Source: Culex pipiens pallens
Lineage: Eukaryota > Arthropoda > Insecta > Diptera > Culicidae
Direction: 5' to 3'
Assembly (NCBI RefSeq): GCF_016801865.2
Contig: NC_068938.1
Location: 70,335,025 to 70,399,024, forward strand
DNA: 64,000 nucleotides
Positions 54,201 to 64,000 of this stretch are shown here, piece after piece. How positions within the stretch are numbered: the first letter of the stretch is position 1; each line of letters begins with the position of its first letter. Both the position numbers and the translations under genes were made by a program. The notes beneath the pieces are model-generated. The model was not told the DNA's origin. It worked only from the letters and a program-made list of their open reading frames with translations, and searched no databases.

Positions 54201-57010
54201 CATGTTGGATCCACGTTTTCACTTAAAATTCTATTCAACATCGATTTCAACGGTCCTTCCTTTCACAGAATGGAATTTTATTAGCATATCGTAACAGCCC
54301 GTAGAGTGTGTGCTACTAATGTGAAAACACACCTTGGTGAAAGCTGTTAAAATCATCACGCAGAAAGAAAAACACTTCCACGGTAGAGAGAAGAAAAAAA
54401 ACTTTGCTCTTTATCCATTTTTCCAACGCCATTGAAATGAGAAAAAACATAGAACAAAAAAAAGTACAAAAATCGGAATCGATTTCCAGTGCGCACTCGA
54501 CGCCCTGGTCTGAAGGGGGAAGGGGAGGAGAGGTGACTGGTTTCGGAATTACGTCGGTTCTACTAACATGGGACCCCCTTAAAACCACACAGGACCACGT
54601 GGATGACGACGGTACGGGTAAATGTAATGAATTATTGATGAGGTGTGAGAGAAGGACTCTCGAGAGGTGCCACCAGGGAGGTGGTGGTAGTGGTGATGGT
54701 TTGTGGTGGGTGCCAAAATGCCATTCAGTTGGTGGTTTTTAATGAAAGTTACTTTCGTGGAAATCTGGCCGGGGGAAACAAAGGATGGGAAGCGGACGGA
54801 GTAACTTTACGGGGGAAAATAGTTAATTATGTCTTTATGTTTGAAAATTTTGTTCATTTAGGTAGCAAAAATGAAAAATACTTTTAGATTCTGAGATAAT
54901 TTTTTTTTATAGGAAAAAAAGCAAATTTCCCATAAGTTTGCCTTTGATATTTTTTAAATTGGAAGCTTAATTACATTGCTCAGTGTGGTAAGTTGAATGG
55001 TAGAAACCTGGATAGAAAAATTAGCTTGCATCAATAATAAAAAGAGTTAAATTGGAAAGCTGTCAAATGCAAACTAGGGACCATCCATAAACCACGTGGA
55101 CACTTTTTTTTCAAAATTAGACGAGCTTTTCCTTGAGCTTTTAATTTTTTAAACCGTAGTATCTTCACTTGGATTGGATTTCAAATTTCACGTTTAAACA
55201 TAAAAATTAATAAATCTCATAGAAATGCATGTATTTTTCTTCCAGTATTTTTTTTAGAATGCCCGTCAAATTTCCTCCAAATTGTCTTTGACCACTTATT
55301 TTTATACAATGTACGCCCTTCTCAAATGCCATTCTCGAGGCTTAAATAAGCTAAGGATAACATGTCTACAAAGTTTCATTGATATCGGAGAGGGTCGAGT
55401 AGTACAAGAAAAATCCTGTTTTGGGCTGGACTTGAAGGGCTCAAATGTAGATAAAAGTACTAAAAATTAAAATAGAAACACATGAGTAAAGTTTTTCAAT
55501 AGTTGATCAAAATGACCTAATCATGGAAAAATTTAAAAATTAGTAAAAATCGGCAGTGGTTTAAAAAGATAAAAATGTATGCAAAATAAAAAAAGAAAAA
55601 TATAACATATTTACTTCACGGAAACAAAATGTGTAAATTGTGTATTCCCTTTTTATGATGTAATTTTACATCACTACCAGAAAAGTGGTAAAATTACACA
55701 TTTTCAGAGGTAAAATTACACATTTTTTCTGACATAAAAGATGTACCCTTTCCCAGGAGTAATATAACCATGTTTTTTTACTGTGTAAAAATAAGTTTTT
55801 TCAGCACGAGTTTATCGAGTTACATAATTACGACGAGTGCTGAAATGGTAGTTTATGCAACAAGTTGCAAAAAGAGGATTTTTTCAGCCCGAGTCGTACA
55901 TTTATCCAACGAGGTTCACCGAGTTGGATAAATACGAAGAGTGCTGAAAAAATCAAGTTTTGCAACGAGTTCCATACAACATTTTTTTGCAATTCCGAAA
56001 AACACCCATTGAGTGAAATTTTAAGTCAAATTTTCATGTATTTTGTCAATAAATCGTTTAAATCAAAAAAGTGTTGAAAAGTGTCATTTTTCGAAACAAG
56101 TGCTGAAAAGTTCAACTTTTCAGTACCCATTTCAGTGCTGAAAAGTAGAACTTTTCAGTATTTATTTTGAAAAGTGTTGCTATTCGATTCTGGTATTTTT
56201 GGTACAGAAAAGTAGGTTGTTTCGTCGTTTGAGAATGACAGGAAAAGTAAGAAGTTTCACGACGGAATTGCAAAAAAACTAATTTTACAACCAGTTGAAT
56301 GTAATATTTGTGAAATTCCGGAAAGATACAATTTGAATTGAATTTTGTCAGTGAAAAGATTGATGAATGTTATTTGCTATCAAGATTATTGTTACACGCT
56401 AAAATAGTATCGAAAAGCTTTAGTTTTCGATACAAGTGCAGAAAAGTTGAACTTTTAGGCACTCAAATGGATACTGAAAAGTACTTTACAGAACTGTTAT
56501 TTGCGGTGAAAAAAAAAGAAAAAGAAAAAAAAAATATTAAAAATAAGATTTTTTCAGCACAAGTCGTACATTTATCCAGCAAGATTTATCGAGTTAGTTA
56601 ATTATGACGAGTGCTAAAAAACATGTTTTGCAACGAGTTGCATACAATTTTTCTGTAGCAACACGAGAATAGAACGGATAAGAATTATGAAGTTTTAGTT
56701 TTCGAAAAAAGGAATGACAGGAAAATTTGATAGCTTTACAATGAAATTGGAAAAAAAATCTATATTTTGCAAATCTTAATGTAACGTTCCAATTTGCATC
56801 AAATGCGAATTGTATTGATTTTCTTAGTTAATTTAAAGAGTAAGTTATGTAAAAACCATGTAAAGTGAACTGACGGTTGTATTATGATTGTTCAACTGTG
56901 CTTCTAATGTGTCAACTCAACCGTAAACTTGGTCTTTTGCTACACTTACCATGCACCACGACAAACGGCAGTAACAGCATCGAAAACAAAACAGTATTGT
57001 TTGGAGTCAT
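51210..57010 (-). CDS. Ly6/uPAR three-finger GPI-type protein 2 with Ser/Thr-rich insert, 3 exons, 177 aa
   Basis: Exons on the minus strand are 57010-56950, 51749-51486 and 51418-51210, with in-frame GT-AG joins. Exon 1 encodes the signal peptide (MTPNNTVLFSMLLLPFVVVH). The mature chain starts SLKCFRCNSNDNPDC. About 50 residues later it resumes EECSRDEKGREPFCRKM and continues RECGYEPSPKDCY and VCQCWTDGCNG. That makes ten cysteines with the closing CNG of the Ly6 fold. Between cysteines 3 and 4 lies a Thr/Ser/Ala/Pro-rich stretch (DPPTTTTSPKLAATNVTNLS and on) with an N-glycosylation sequon (NVT). This is far longer than the usual first loop. The hydrophobic C-terminus (IAVMTAVVGVLLRLLGN) fits a GPI signal. 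Presumed role: cell-surface adaptor or channel/junction partner. The partner is not visible. The 5.2-kb intron 1 contains a 1.9-kb foldback and palindromic repeats. Confidence 0.9.
51802..52016. mobile_element. MITE, CCGTAA...TTACGG ends, ~215 bp
   Basis: CCGTAATCTGGGGTGAATCG at the left mirrors CGATTGACCCCGGTTTACGG at the right. It is the same family as 29690-29945. It lies in Ly6 gene 2 intron 1. Confidence 0.85.
52081..54008. mobile_element. Foldback element, ~1.9 kb, ~0.45-kb arms
   Basis: TCACGGGTCCCCCACAGACC at the left is mirrored by GGTCTGTGGGGGACCCGTGA at the right. The arms run inward about 450 bp to AAAGTCACCCCTTGG. The ~1-kb AT-rich loop has no recognisable gene. AAGA on both outer sides could be a short target duplication. 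It lies in Ly6 gene 2 intron 1. Confidence 0.88.
55615..55795. mobile_element. Small TIR repeat with TGTGTAA motifs
   Basis: Several inverted and direct copies of AAAATTACACAT / ATGTGTAA lie between about 55625 and 55795. It looks like a decayed MITE; the ends are not sharp. Confidence 0.5.
55795..56650. repeat. Array of dyad repeats (TTTTTTCAGCACGAG units)
   Basis: Units of the form TTTTTTCAGC-CGAG ... ACGA(A/C)GAGTGCTGAAAA occur at about 55797-55845, 55881-55952 and 56549-56625. Each contains an inner dyad (TCCAACGAGGTT / CGAGTTGGA). CTGAAAAGT motifs fill the space between. No open frame of note. Confidence 0.7.
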
Positions 57011-57440
57011 TTTCGGGTGGTTTGAACTTTCTCTACTTTCAACATGCAACTTTTGAGATTCGACAGTGATTTCGCTATTTAATCTACTAAAAATTTTGAA
57101 GTTTTACCAAATATTTTTAGACAATTATTAGTAACACAATTCTAACACATTTCAACCTTAAGGGCCCTTTGTTACTCTGTCACGGGCTGTCCACTGCTAG
57201 GTTTGGAGACAGACTGCCCGTCGATGATGACTGTTGTTCAACTGACCATCACACACGCACCACAACCTGTTCACCTCGTCGTCGACATCATCAAAACATT
57301 CGCCCGAAACTTATCTAAAATGTGCCTAAAAAGCAACCATCAAAGTGCATGGAAGAGAGGAGGAAAATAAAAGCACGCGGACAAACACAAAGATCCGATA
57401 TCACGCAGGGCGTAGATAGATAGAGAGAGAGAAGCAAACG
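57011..57440 (-). promoter_or_regulatory. 5' UTR and promoter region of Ly6 gene 2
   Basis: Upstream of the minus-strand start at 57010. The stretch at about 57170-57435 is GC-richer and ends in a GATA/GAGA run (57413-57432), as often seen near insect promoters. The transcription start is not placed. Confidence 0.45.
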
Positions 57441-57987
57441 CATGTTGGAATAATGATTGTGAACTACTTAACCCATACCTGTAGATTGTGTAGGATTAGA
57501 TGAGTTTGAATTAGTGGAAATCTCGAGTTTTGTTTGAGAAGGTCCTATAAACATTGGGAATTCCATTGCTTATTGCAGCTTTAAAAAAAAATATATAGGA
57601 AATGGAGTAAGTAACTTAATTGCAATTATTTTGATGAAACATGACGGTGTTAAAAAAATATTGGTCAACCCTATTTTACTACCAGTTGATTCTGTAAGAG
57701 CCTATGTAAACAATTCCGCTATTAGATGCTATTCGTTCACAAGTTCACGCACATTACTAAATCATGCACCGTTTATTCGAAAAAGTTAGAGCGATCATTT
57801 TTTTTTTTAAATTTGATTTAGGTAAACTTTTTGCAAAAATAGTAACAATATTCGGAAGCACAATAAAAAATTCTTCTAACATTAAGATTGGAACGCAGTA
57901 AGAAGTTAGTTGGTATCATTCGTTTCTCTATACAAGTATCCATGTAGGAGGGAATATTCTGATCGATTTGGGGCCTTAGGCAAGCTA

Positions 57988-58665
57988 TAACGTCATGATT
58001 CGAAATCCGGACACTTAGTAGCACATCATTTTCGTTATAGCTGACAAAAAATCATGTAATAAGTAGGAAATGAAGAAATATCATCAGGATGTAGTATTAA
58101 CAGTCAGTTTTAAGAGAATGCATGCAAAATATGTCTTTTCTAACAATTTTTCATCAGAATTTGAAAATTAAAATGACTTGTTATGCTTCGAATCCCGGAC
58201 ACTGATAAAAGCTGATTCGAAATCCGGACACTTTTGCTTCGAATTCCGGACACTCGTTTTTGCTAATGATTCGCACCAATATGGACTGAAATGTTAGTGA
58301 ATGGCATTCTCTAGGTCTCAAATAAGCTGTTAAAATCAAAACAATCGATATTTTATATAAAAATTTGCTTGAATTTAAGGAAATCAAAACAATAAATTTC
58401 TGCTTTGCCTTCCCGGTGCTTCGGACGCCTATGAAATATTTCACATGTAATGTTTCGCATTTTTAGTAATCTTATAATTTTAATTTATTTAGTTGGTTTG
58501 ACATTAACTACAGCGTTCAAACAAAATTGAAATGAAAGTTGATGTTAGAATTTATCAAATAACACAGTTTTGACATTCATAATGCGCACTTATATCCAAA
58601 TAATTGATAAAACAAGATGAGGTGTCCGGGTTTCGAAGCGTCCGGGAATTCGAATCATGACGTTA
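57988..58665. mobile_element. TIR element, TAACGTCATGATTCGAA ends, ~680 bp
   Basis: TAACGTCATGATTCGAA at the left mirrors TTCGAATCATGACGTTA at the right. CCGGACAC/GTGTCCGG motifs recur subterminally (58007, 58195, 58225, 58250, 58625). No transposase. Confidence 0.85.
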
Positions 58666-58936
58666 CATTTTGCAAAAATAAATGACTTTTTTTTACAGGC
58701 GTCTCGTCGTTCTTCCATAATTTTCATTCGATTTATCCACCTAAATCTTCGTTCGCAGTGAGAAAAAGCAGTTATGTTTTATGCAATTATATTCTATTAA
58801 GTATTCGTATCAACAATTGGTATCAAGTTGGTCAACACGTCAAAACTTTGCTATACTGTGAATTATCTCAAGCCTTTTGCCATACTTTTTACGTTTCATT
58901 AGGTTTGTTTATAGTTTATTGATAATTTTAATATTA

Positions 58937-60406
58937 GAGCAATTCTCTGATATTTCGGTCATTCGATTTTTTTGTATTTTTTAATCCGGCTGAAACTTTT
59001 TTGATGCCTTCGGTATGCCCAAAGAAGCCCTTTTGCATCATTAATTTGACCATATAATTTTCCATACAAATTTGGCAGCTGTCCATACAAAAAATGATAT
59101 GTGAAAATTAAAAAATCTGTATCTTTTGAATGAATTTTTTGATCGATCGAGTAACAAAGTTGTAGGTATGGATATGGACTACACTAAAAAAAATTATGCA
59201 CGGTAAATTTTTTTGGTTATTTTTAATTTCACTTTTTGTCACTAAAACTTGATTTGCAAAAAAACACTATTTTTATTTTTTTTATTTTTTGATATGTTTT
59301 AGAGGACATCAAATGCCAACTTTTCAGAATTTTTTACAATGGGCAAAAAATCTTTGACCGAGTTATGATTTTTTGAATCAATACAATTTTTTAAAAAAAA
59401 ATCGAAATATTGGTCGCAAAATCTTTCAATTTTATTTTTCGACGTAAAATTGAATTTGCAATCAAAATGTACTTTAGTGAAATTTTGATAATGTGCACCG
59501 TTTTCAAGTTATAGCCATTTTTATGTAACTTTTTTCAAAATAGTCGCAGTTATTGATTTTTTTAAAATAGTGCCCATGTTTGCCCACTTTTGAAAAAAAT
59601 ATTTTTGAAAAGCTGAGAAATTCTTTTTAAAATTTCTGAAAATATTTTTTTTTGAAAAGATCAGAAAATTTCACGAATGTTTCATATTTTAACATTGTGA
59701 ATCGGACCATTAGTTGCTGAGATATCGACATTAGAAAATGGTGGGTTTTTTGGGTGAGACTTCATCAATTTTCTTGTTTTTAAGCTTTTTTGGCAATATT
59801 TCAGCAACTAAGGGTCGTATCAACAAACAAATATAGAGAATTTTCTCATTATCAAAATTTCACTAAAGTACTTTTTGATTGCAAATTCAATTTTACATCG
59901 AAAAATAAAATTCACAAATTTTTGCGACCAATATTTCGATTTTTTGAAAAAATTGTATTGATTAAAAAAATCATAACTTGTCAAAGATTTTTTACCCATT
60001 GTGGAAATTTCTGAAAAGTTGGCATTTGATGTTCTCTAAAACATATAAAAAAAAATAGTATTTTTTTGCAAATCAAGTTTTAATGACAAAAAGTGAAATT
60101 TAAAATCAACTAAAAAAAAATTTACTGTGTATCATTTTTTTCAGTGTAGTCCATATCCATACCTACAACTTTGCCGAAGACACCAAATCGATCAAAAAAT
60201 TCCTTCAAAAGATACAGATTTTTGAATTTTCACATATCATTTTTGTATGGACAGCTGCCAAATTTGTATGGAAAATTATATGGACAAACTAATGATGCAA
60301 AAAGGCTTCTTAGGGCATACCGAAGGCACCAAAAAAGTTTCAGCTGGATTAAAAAATACAAAAATTAAAATTAAAGAAAAAAGACCGATTCCTTAGAGAA
60401 CTGCTC
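58937..60406. mobile_element. Foldback element, ~1.47 kb, GAGCAATTCTC ends
   Basis: The arms of about 0.7 kb are mirrored around a centre near 59650-59700. ATTA lies just outside each end (58933-58936 and 60407-60410), a possible target duplication. Arm markers are TTTGGCAGCTGTCCATACAA near 59073 and its complement near 60247. Related single arms lie at 3733-4540 and 48344-49147. Confidence 0.87.
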
Positions 60407-60904
60407 ATTAGTATTCAGTCTGCAAATACGGTGTGATTGTCTATTATTGGTCTTATCAAATGTTTTAAAATTTTCAAATATTTCACTGAAATGAAAAAAA
60501 AGGTTGGAAGTGCTAATACACAAAAACACGTTCTACAAGTTTAAACAAACGATTTGGCTTATGAATAACCTGAAAATGTAAAATTTTCAAATTGCACCAC
60601 CCTAAAATCTCCCTTGGCAGCGCGACAGCATGTTGGTGATTAACTGAGTACACGGTCGAAGAGGTCAATTTAGACGCACGTGTTTGCTTCAAATCTTGGT
60701 GGATATTAGTAGACCGCATTTAATGGTTAACTAATCGAACAGGGAGGTTGTTATTATCTGACATAATTAACAACACAAGTGGGTCATTTTTTTACAAAAG
60801 GATTTTTTTTCCATCGTTTATCACCTTCTAACTTATTTTGTCGAGTTTAATATAATTTTTTATTCTAATATTTTATTTTCATCTAAAAAATCAAACCAAA
60901 TCAA

Positions 60905-61090
60905 TGAAAACATCCACTTTTACGACCCCCAGGTCTTTTGTGCTCGATCCTAGGAATCCAAAGGCTTGAATGGGGAGAGCACCCAAACCTCTTTCTACTC
61001 CAAGGAAACTCCCCCCCCCCCAGGGTTCAAACCTTTGGATTGTGAGCCGAACTGCCACCAGCGATTCCAACGGAGCGGGTTTTCCATCTA
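60905..61090 (-). mobile_element. SINE family B, second unit only
   Basis: It matches the second tRNA-like unit and body of 50060-50270: AGGTCTTTTGTGCTCGATCC near 60930, GAATGGGGAGAGCACCCAAA near 60968, CACCAGCGATTCCAACGGAG near 61055. A C run at 61008-61021 replaces part of the body. Confidence 0.7.
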
Positions 61091-61099
61091 CAGTTTTTA

Positions 61100-63770
61100 A
61101 ATTGATTCAATTTAAGACAATACATTTCATTTGTATTGATTTCAGTTATATTATTATCATATTATATTTATTTTGATAATTTCTATTATTTTGTTAATTT
61201 TGTAAATTATTTGAACTGCCCAATTGCACTCAAAATTAAGAAGATTAGAATAAGAACTCAACTTAATTCTTATAATCTCCTGCCAGTAAATCACTACAAA
61301 TTATCCCAACCAGCAAATTGCCACTGCAATATGACGACGATGACGACGTTTTGTGTCAACTCTCAGAAAGACATTACTGTAAGTGAATCTACATAACATG
61401 GTTCACATGGTGAACTGCCGCAGAAATGTTTCGACGCCACTTATTTCTTTTTTTTTCCTCGGCCCAGAAAATTCATATTCCAAAACACTCCATCACGATT
61501 GGTGCATGTTTTTGACGTACGTGTTTAAGATTTTTATTCGTATGGAAAATAGTGGAACTTCTCCTTACTTCTTACTCCTAGAAACGGCAAAAACGACGAG
61601 TGCGCGTCCCCGAGCTGTCTGTAAGTCGTGAACTGTCGTGTTTATGGCAAGGATGGCCGGATTTCATCCCATTTCATCGCGCTTACGTTCCGGATTGGGT
61701 TGAGGGTGGGAGGAGGGTGCCATAAGGACCTCCCGATGCTGTCATCACATTCCATCTAAAATTCAAATTGAGCACTCTATTCAGACGACGACTGTTTGCC
61801 CGCTTGGATGCTGGGTTGTTGGTGTTTTTTTGTTGGGAGTCTCTTTTTTTTATTTAGCCAAGATCCTTTTCATTGGTAGATTTTTTGGGGCTGTTAGCAT
61901 TCCTCGCAAGAATGCTAAGCGATTTGGCGAGATTATGTTTTGAAGCGTCCGACACTGGCATTATAGAGTGTAGGGTGCAGTGATTTTTGGTTAGAGAGGG
62001 AAGAGTGCTAGTTTGGACCTGTTATCTTTTCGATTTGATTTATTTAAACAAAAGTTTAGAATAAAATGATGTTTAACATTGATATTTCATTTCTAAAGTT
62101 AGCACCGATTTTCTTATCCATCAAATTATTAAATTATTTTTAAATTATGATTTTAAAAAATTAAAAAATAGAATGTGTTATGTTGATATCAACTTAATTT
62201 TATTAAAATGTTATGATTACAAGATAACTAATTGAAATCCATTTTACAACAGTTTTTTTATTCAATTGGTAAAACTTTGGCTGAAAACAATTAGATTTAT
62301 CACAGTTTAAATGCAACATCAACGATCGATATAGTAAATAAAAAAACTTCAAACTTTATCTAACTGGGCAATGTCTAACGAGGGCAAACAAAAACTTAAT
62401 TTAAAATTTACTATTTCATTAAAATTTCGAAGGAAAAAGTGGAAAATGTATCATCACTCTAAAATGCTCTGTATATTTCATTCAATTTAATGAATGTTTG
62501 CACCAAATCGAATCAGCATGTGCCGGTTGCAATCTCCTTGACGGCAATGATGGTTGGTAATCATTGCAAAGCAGAAAAAAGTTGAATTTTGGAAGTTTGA
62601 AAATTTGGTTGGTAGAATATTTACTCTTTTGAGTAACTTTACCTGAAAATGTGTAATAATGTGAACCTGATGAAAATTCACTAGTTTTTGATAAAATATT
62701 ACAATGATGAATATAACCACAATTTTTTTCTGTTTGATTAATGATGTTTACGGAATACAAAAATCGTTACAAAAAAGATAAAAAAATAAAATATATTGTA
62801 ATGTTTAAATAAGGTTTCAACAGATTTATAAAATGAGATATATCTTGCAATTATCAATTTTCAAATAAGCTCGACTGATGATCTTTGAAACTGGGTAAAA
62901 GTTTTGACAACAATAAACTTTTGCAATTTTTAATTTTTGCAGATAGATGAATTTATTAATTTTTAGTTTGGACTGTTTTAACAGTATTTAGTATATTAGA
63001 GAAATTTCATTGTACAAAACCGGAAATGTTTTTTTTTTCAATTCTTTAATTTTATTTATGTCGAAGCTTAGATCATCTGAATACTTATGATTGCAATTTC
63101 AATGTACTGATAATGCAGTGTACAATCACTCTTTTACTGAAATATTAAAATTATGGTTTTTCTTTTATTTTGACATTTTCATTTCAATTGACTTTTAAAT
63201 TTTTAGACTTCTTTAATTTTTTGTCTTTCCTCGACTTAAACTGTACATAATTTCACCAATATTCGACATATTTTGATAAGAGCATCAAAATAATCAAAAT
63301 TTATCAAAACCAAGTTTGACAATTGTCAAAAAATCATATCTCGGAAAACTTCTCCCATTTTAGGCTAGATTTTTGAGACTCGCAACCATTTTTTGTCTGA
63401 AGGCCAACTAATCACCTTTCATTTGCGCTCAAGACAGTTAAAAATCGGTTAAATTTACGCGGATCTTTAACTTTTGAAAAAAGTGGTTTTGCAAAAAATT
63501 ACGAAAATTACAATTTAGTGGACAAATAATAATGGGGCTAATGAGCAAACATAAAATTATAGGTCTAATTATTTTGGCAAGAGAACCTCCAGAAAGTTCT
63601 TTTTCTTCACCTTTCAAAGAGAATAGCTCAATAGTAAAATATGATGCAGGTCGAATTTGGTAAGTCGAATTTCACAAACCAGATGATAGCTAATTCAATT
63701 GCATTGCGAATCAATCAATCAATCTCTTGCATACAACCATAAAATTGCATGCAATATGTGGAAGTAGCGA
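61100..63770. other. AT-rich DNA, no gene supported
   Basis: The block at about 61620-61760 and its surroundings are GC-richer than their flanks but contain no convincing open frame. The rest is AT-rich with no inverted ends that I could confirm. Confidence 0.45.
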
Positions 63771-63779
63771 ACAGCACTA

Positions 63780-63926
63780 ATTGGGTACTAAAGCCCTATG
63801 TCAATTTTTATGTACAACGGTAAAAAACACGATCAAAAACCATTAATGATCACTTTTTTTCATTTTAATGCAAAAAAAATAATGACAAGACAACATTTTT
63901 TCGATGGATCAACTATGGTCCCCTTT
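63780..63926. repeat. Dispersed repeat, copy 4 of 4, cut by a T run
   Basis: Same orientation as 37550-37700 (ACTAAAGCCCTATGTCAATT near 63787, GATGGATCAACTATGGTCCC near 63904). The match stops at a poly-T run from 63926. Confidence 0.75.
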
Positions 63927-64000
63927 TTTTTTTTTTTTTTTTTTTATTTTTTTAAATATATATTTATTTTGATTTTCTCTTCCATGTACATTCATTCAGT

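Noticed and set aside
55600..56650. CRISPR-like spaced repeats
   Set aside because: The units vary in length and sequence, spacing is irregular, and the genome is eukaryotic; this is a dyad repeat array.

Overview
This looks like nuclear DNA from a culicine mosquito, most likely Culex. The genes are insect genes with short exons, consensus GT-AG splice sites and introns of up to about 7.5 kb. The AT-rich DNA between exons is packed with small inverted-repeat transposons, long foldback elements and tRNA-derived SINEs. The genus is an inference from this repeat style and from the gene families. Nothing in the sequence names the species.

Six host genes can be modelled exon by exon. From left to right they are: a secreted CAP/antigen 5-like protein (146-8486, +); METTL14, the non-catalytic subunit of the mRNA m6A methyltransferase (16702-18028, -); a 672-residue seven-exon gene that may be the mosquito mitoshell homologue (20281-25537, +); a GPI-type Ly6/uPAR protein (31284-39361, +); a MADF-BESS transcription factor of the Adf-1 class (44139-45254, +); and a second Ly6/uPAR protein with a Ser/Thr-rich insert (51210-57010, -). 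The two Ly6 genes converge on the MADF-BESS gene. No operon-like link or shared pathway among the six genes is visible.

The long introns and the intergenic DNA are mostly mobile-element remains. A gag-only LTR retrotransposon (32321-34445) sits in intron 1 of the first Ly6 gene. It has both LTRs, a polypurine tract, a primer-binding-like site and a 5-bp target duplication. A 599-bp MITE (27571-28169) has a perfect 8-bp target duplication, which is typical of hAT elements. Several unrelated palindromic elements are bounded by TTAA, as in piggyBac-type insertion. A three-layer nest at about 41.7-43.0 kb holds a SINE inside a TTAA element inside an older inverted-repeat element, and other copies in this same window show the empty site for each layer. 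Long foldbacks with arms of about 0.3-1 kb lie at 407-1788, 35044-35795, 46114-48343, 52081-54008 and 58937-60406.

Region by region: 0.1-8.5 kb is the CAP gene with a 7.3-kb repeat-filled intron; 8.5-16.7 kb is intergenic with a SINE and tandem repeats; 16.7-18.0 kb is METTL14; 18.0-20.3 kb holds MITEs and the upstream region of the next gene; 20.3-25.5 kb is the mitoshell-like gene; 25.5-31.3 kb is 3' UTR, MITEs and the 5' region of Ly6 gene 1; 31.3-39.4 kb is Ly6 gene 1; 39.4-44.1 kb is mostly repeats; 44.1-45.3 kb is the MADF-BESS gene; 45.3-51.2 kb holds foldbacks and SINEs; 51.2-57.0 kb is Ly6 gene 2; 57.0-64.0 kb is repeats and AT-rich DNA with no gene that I can support.
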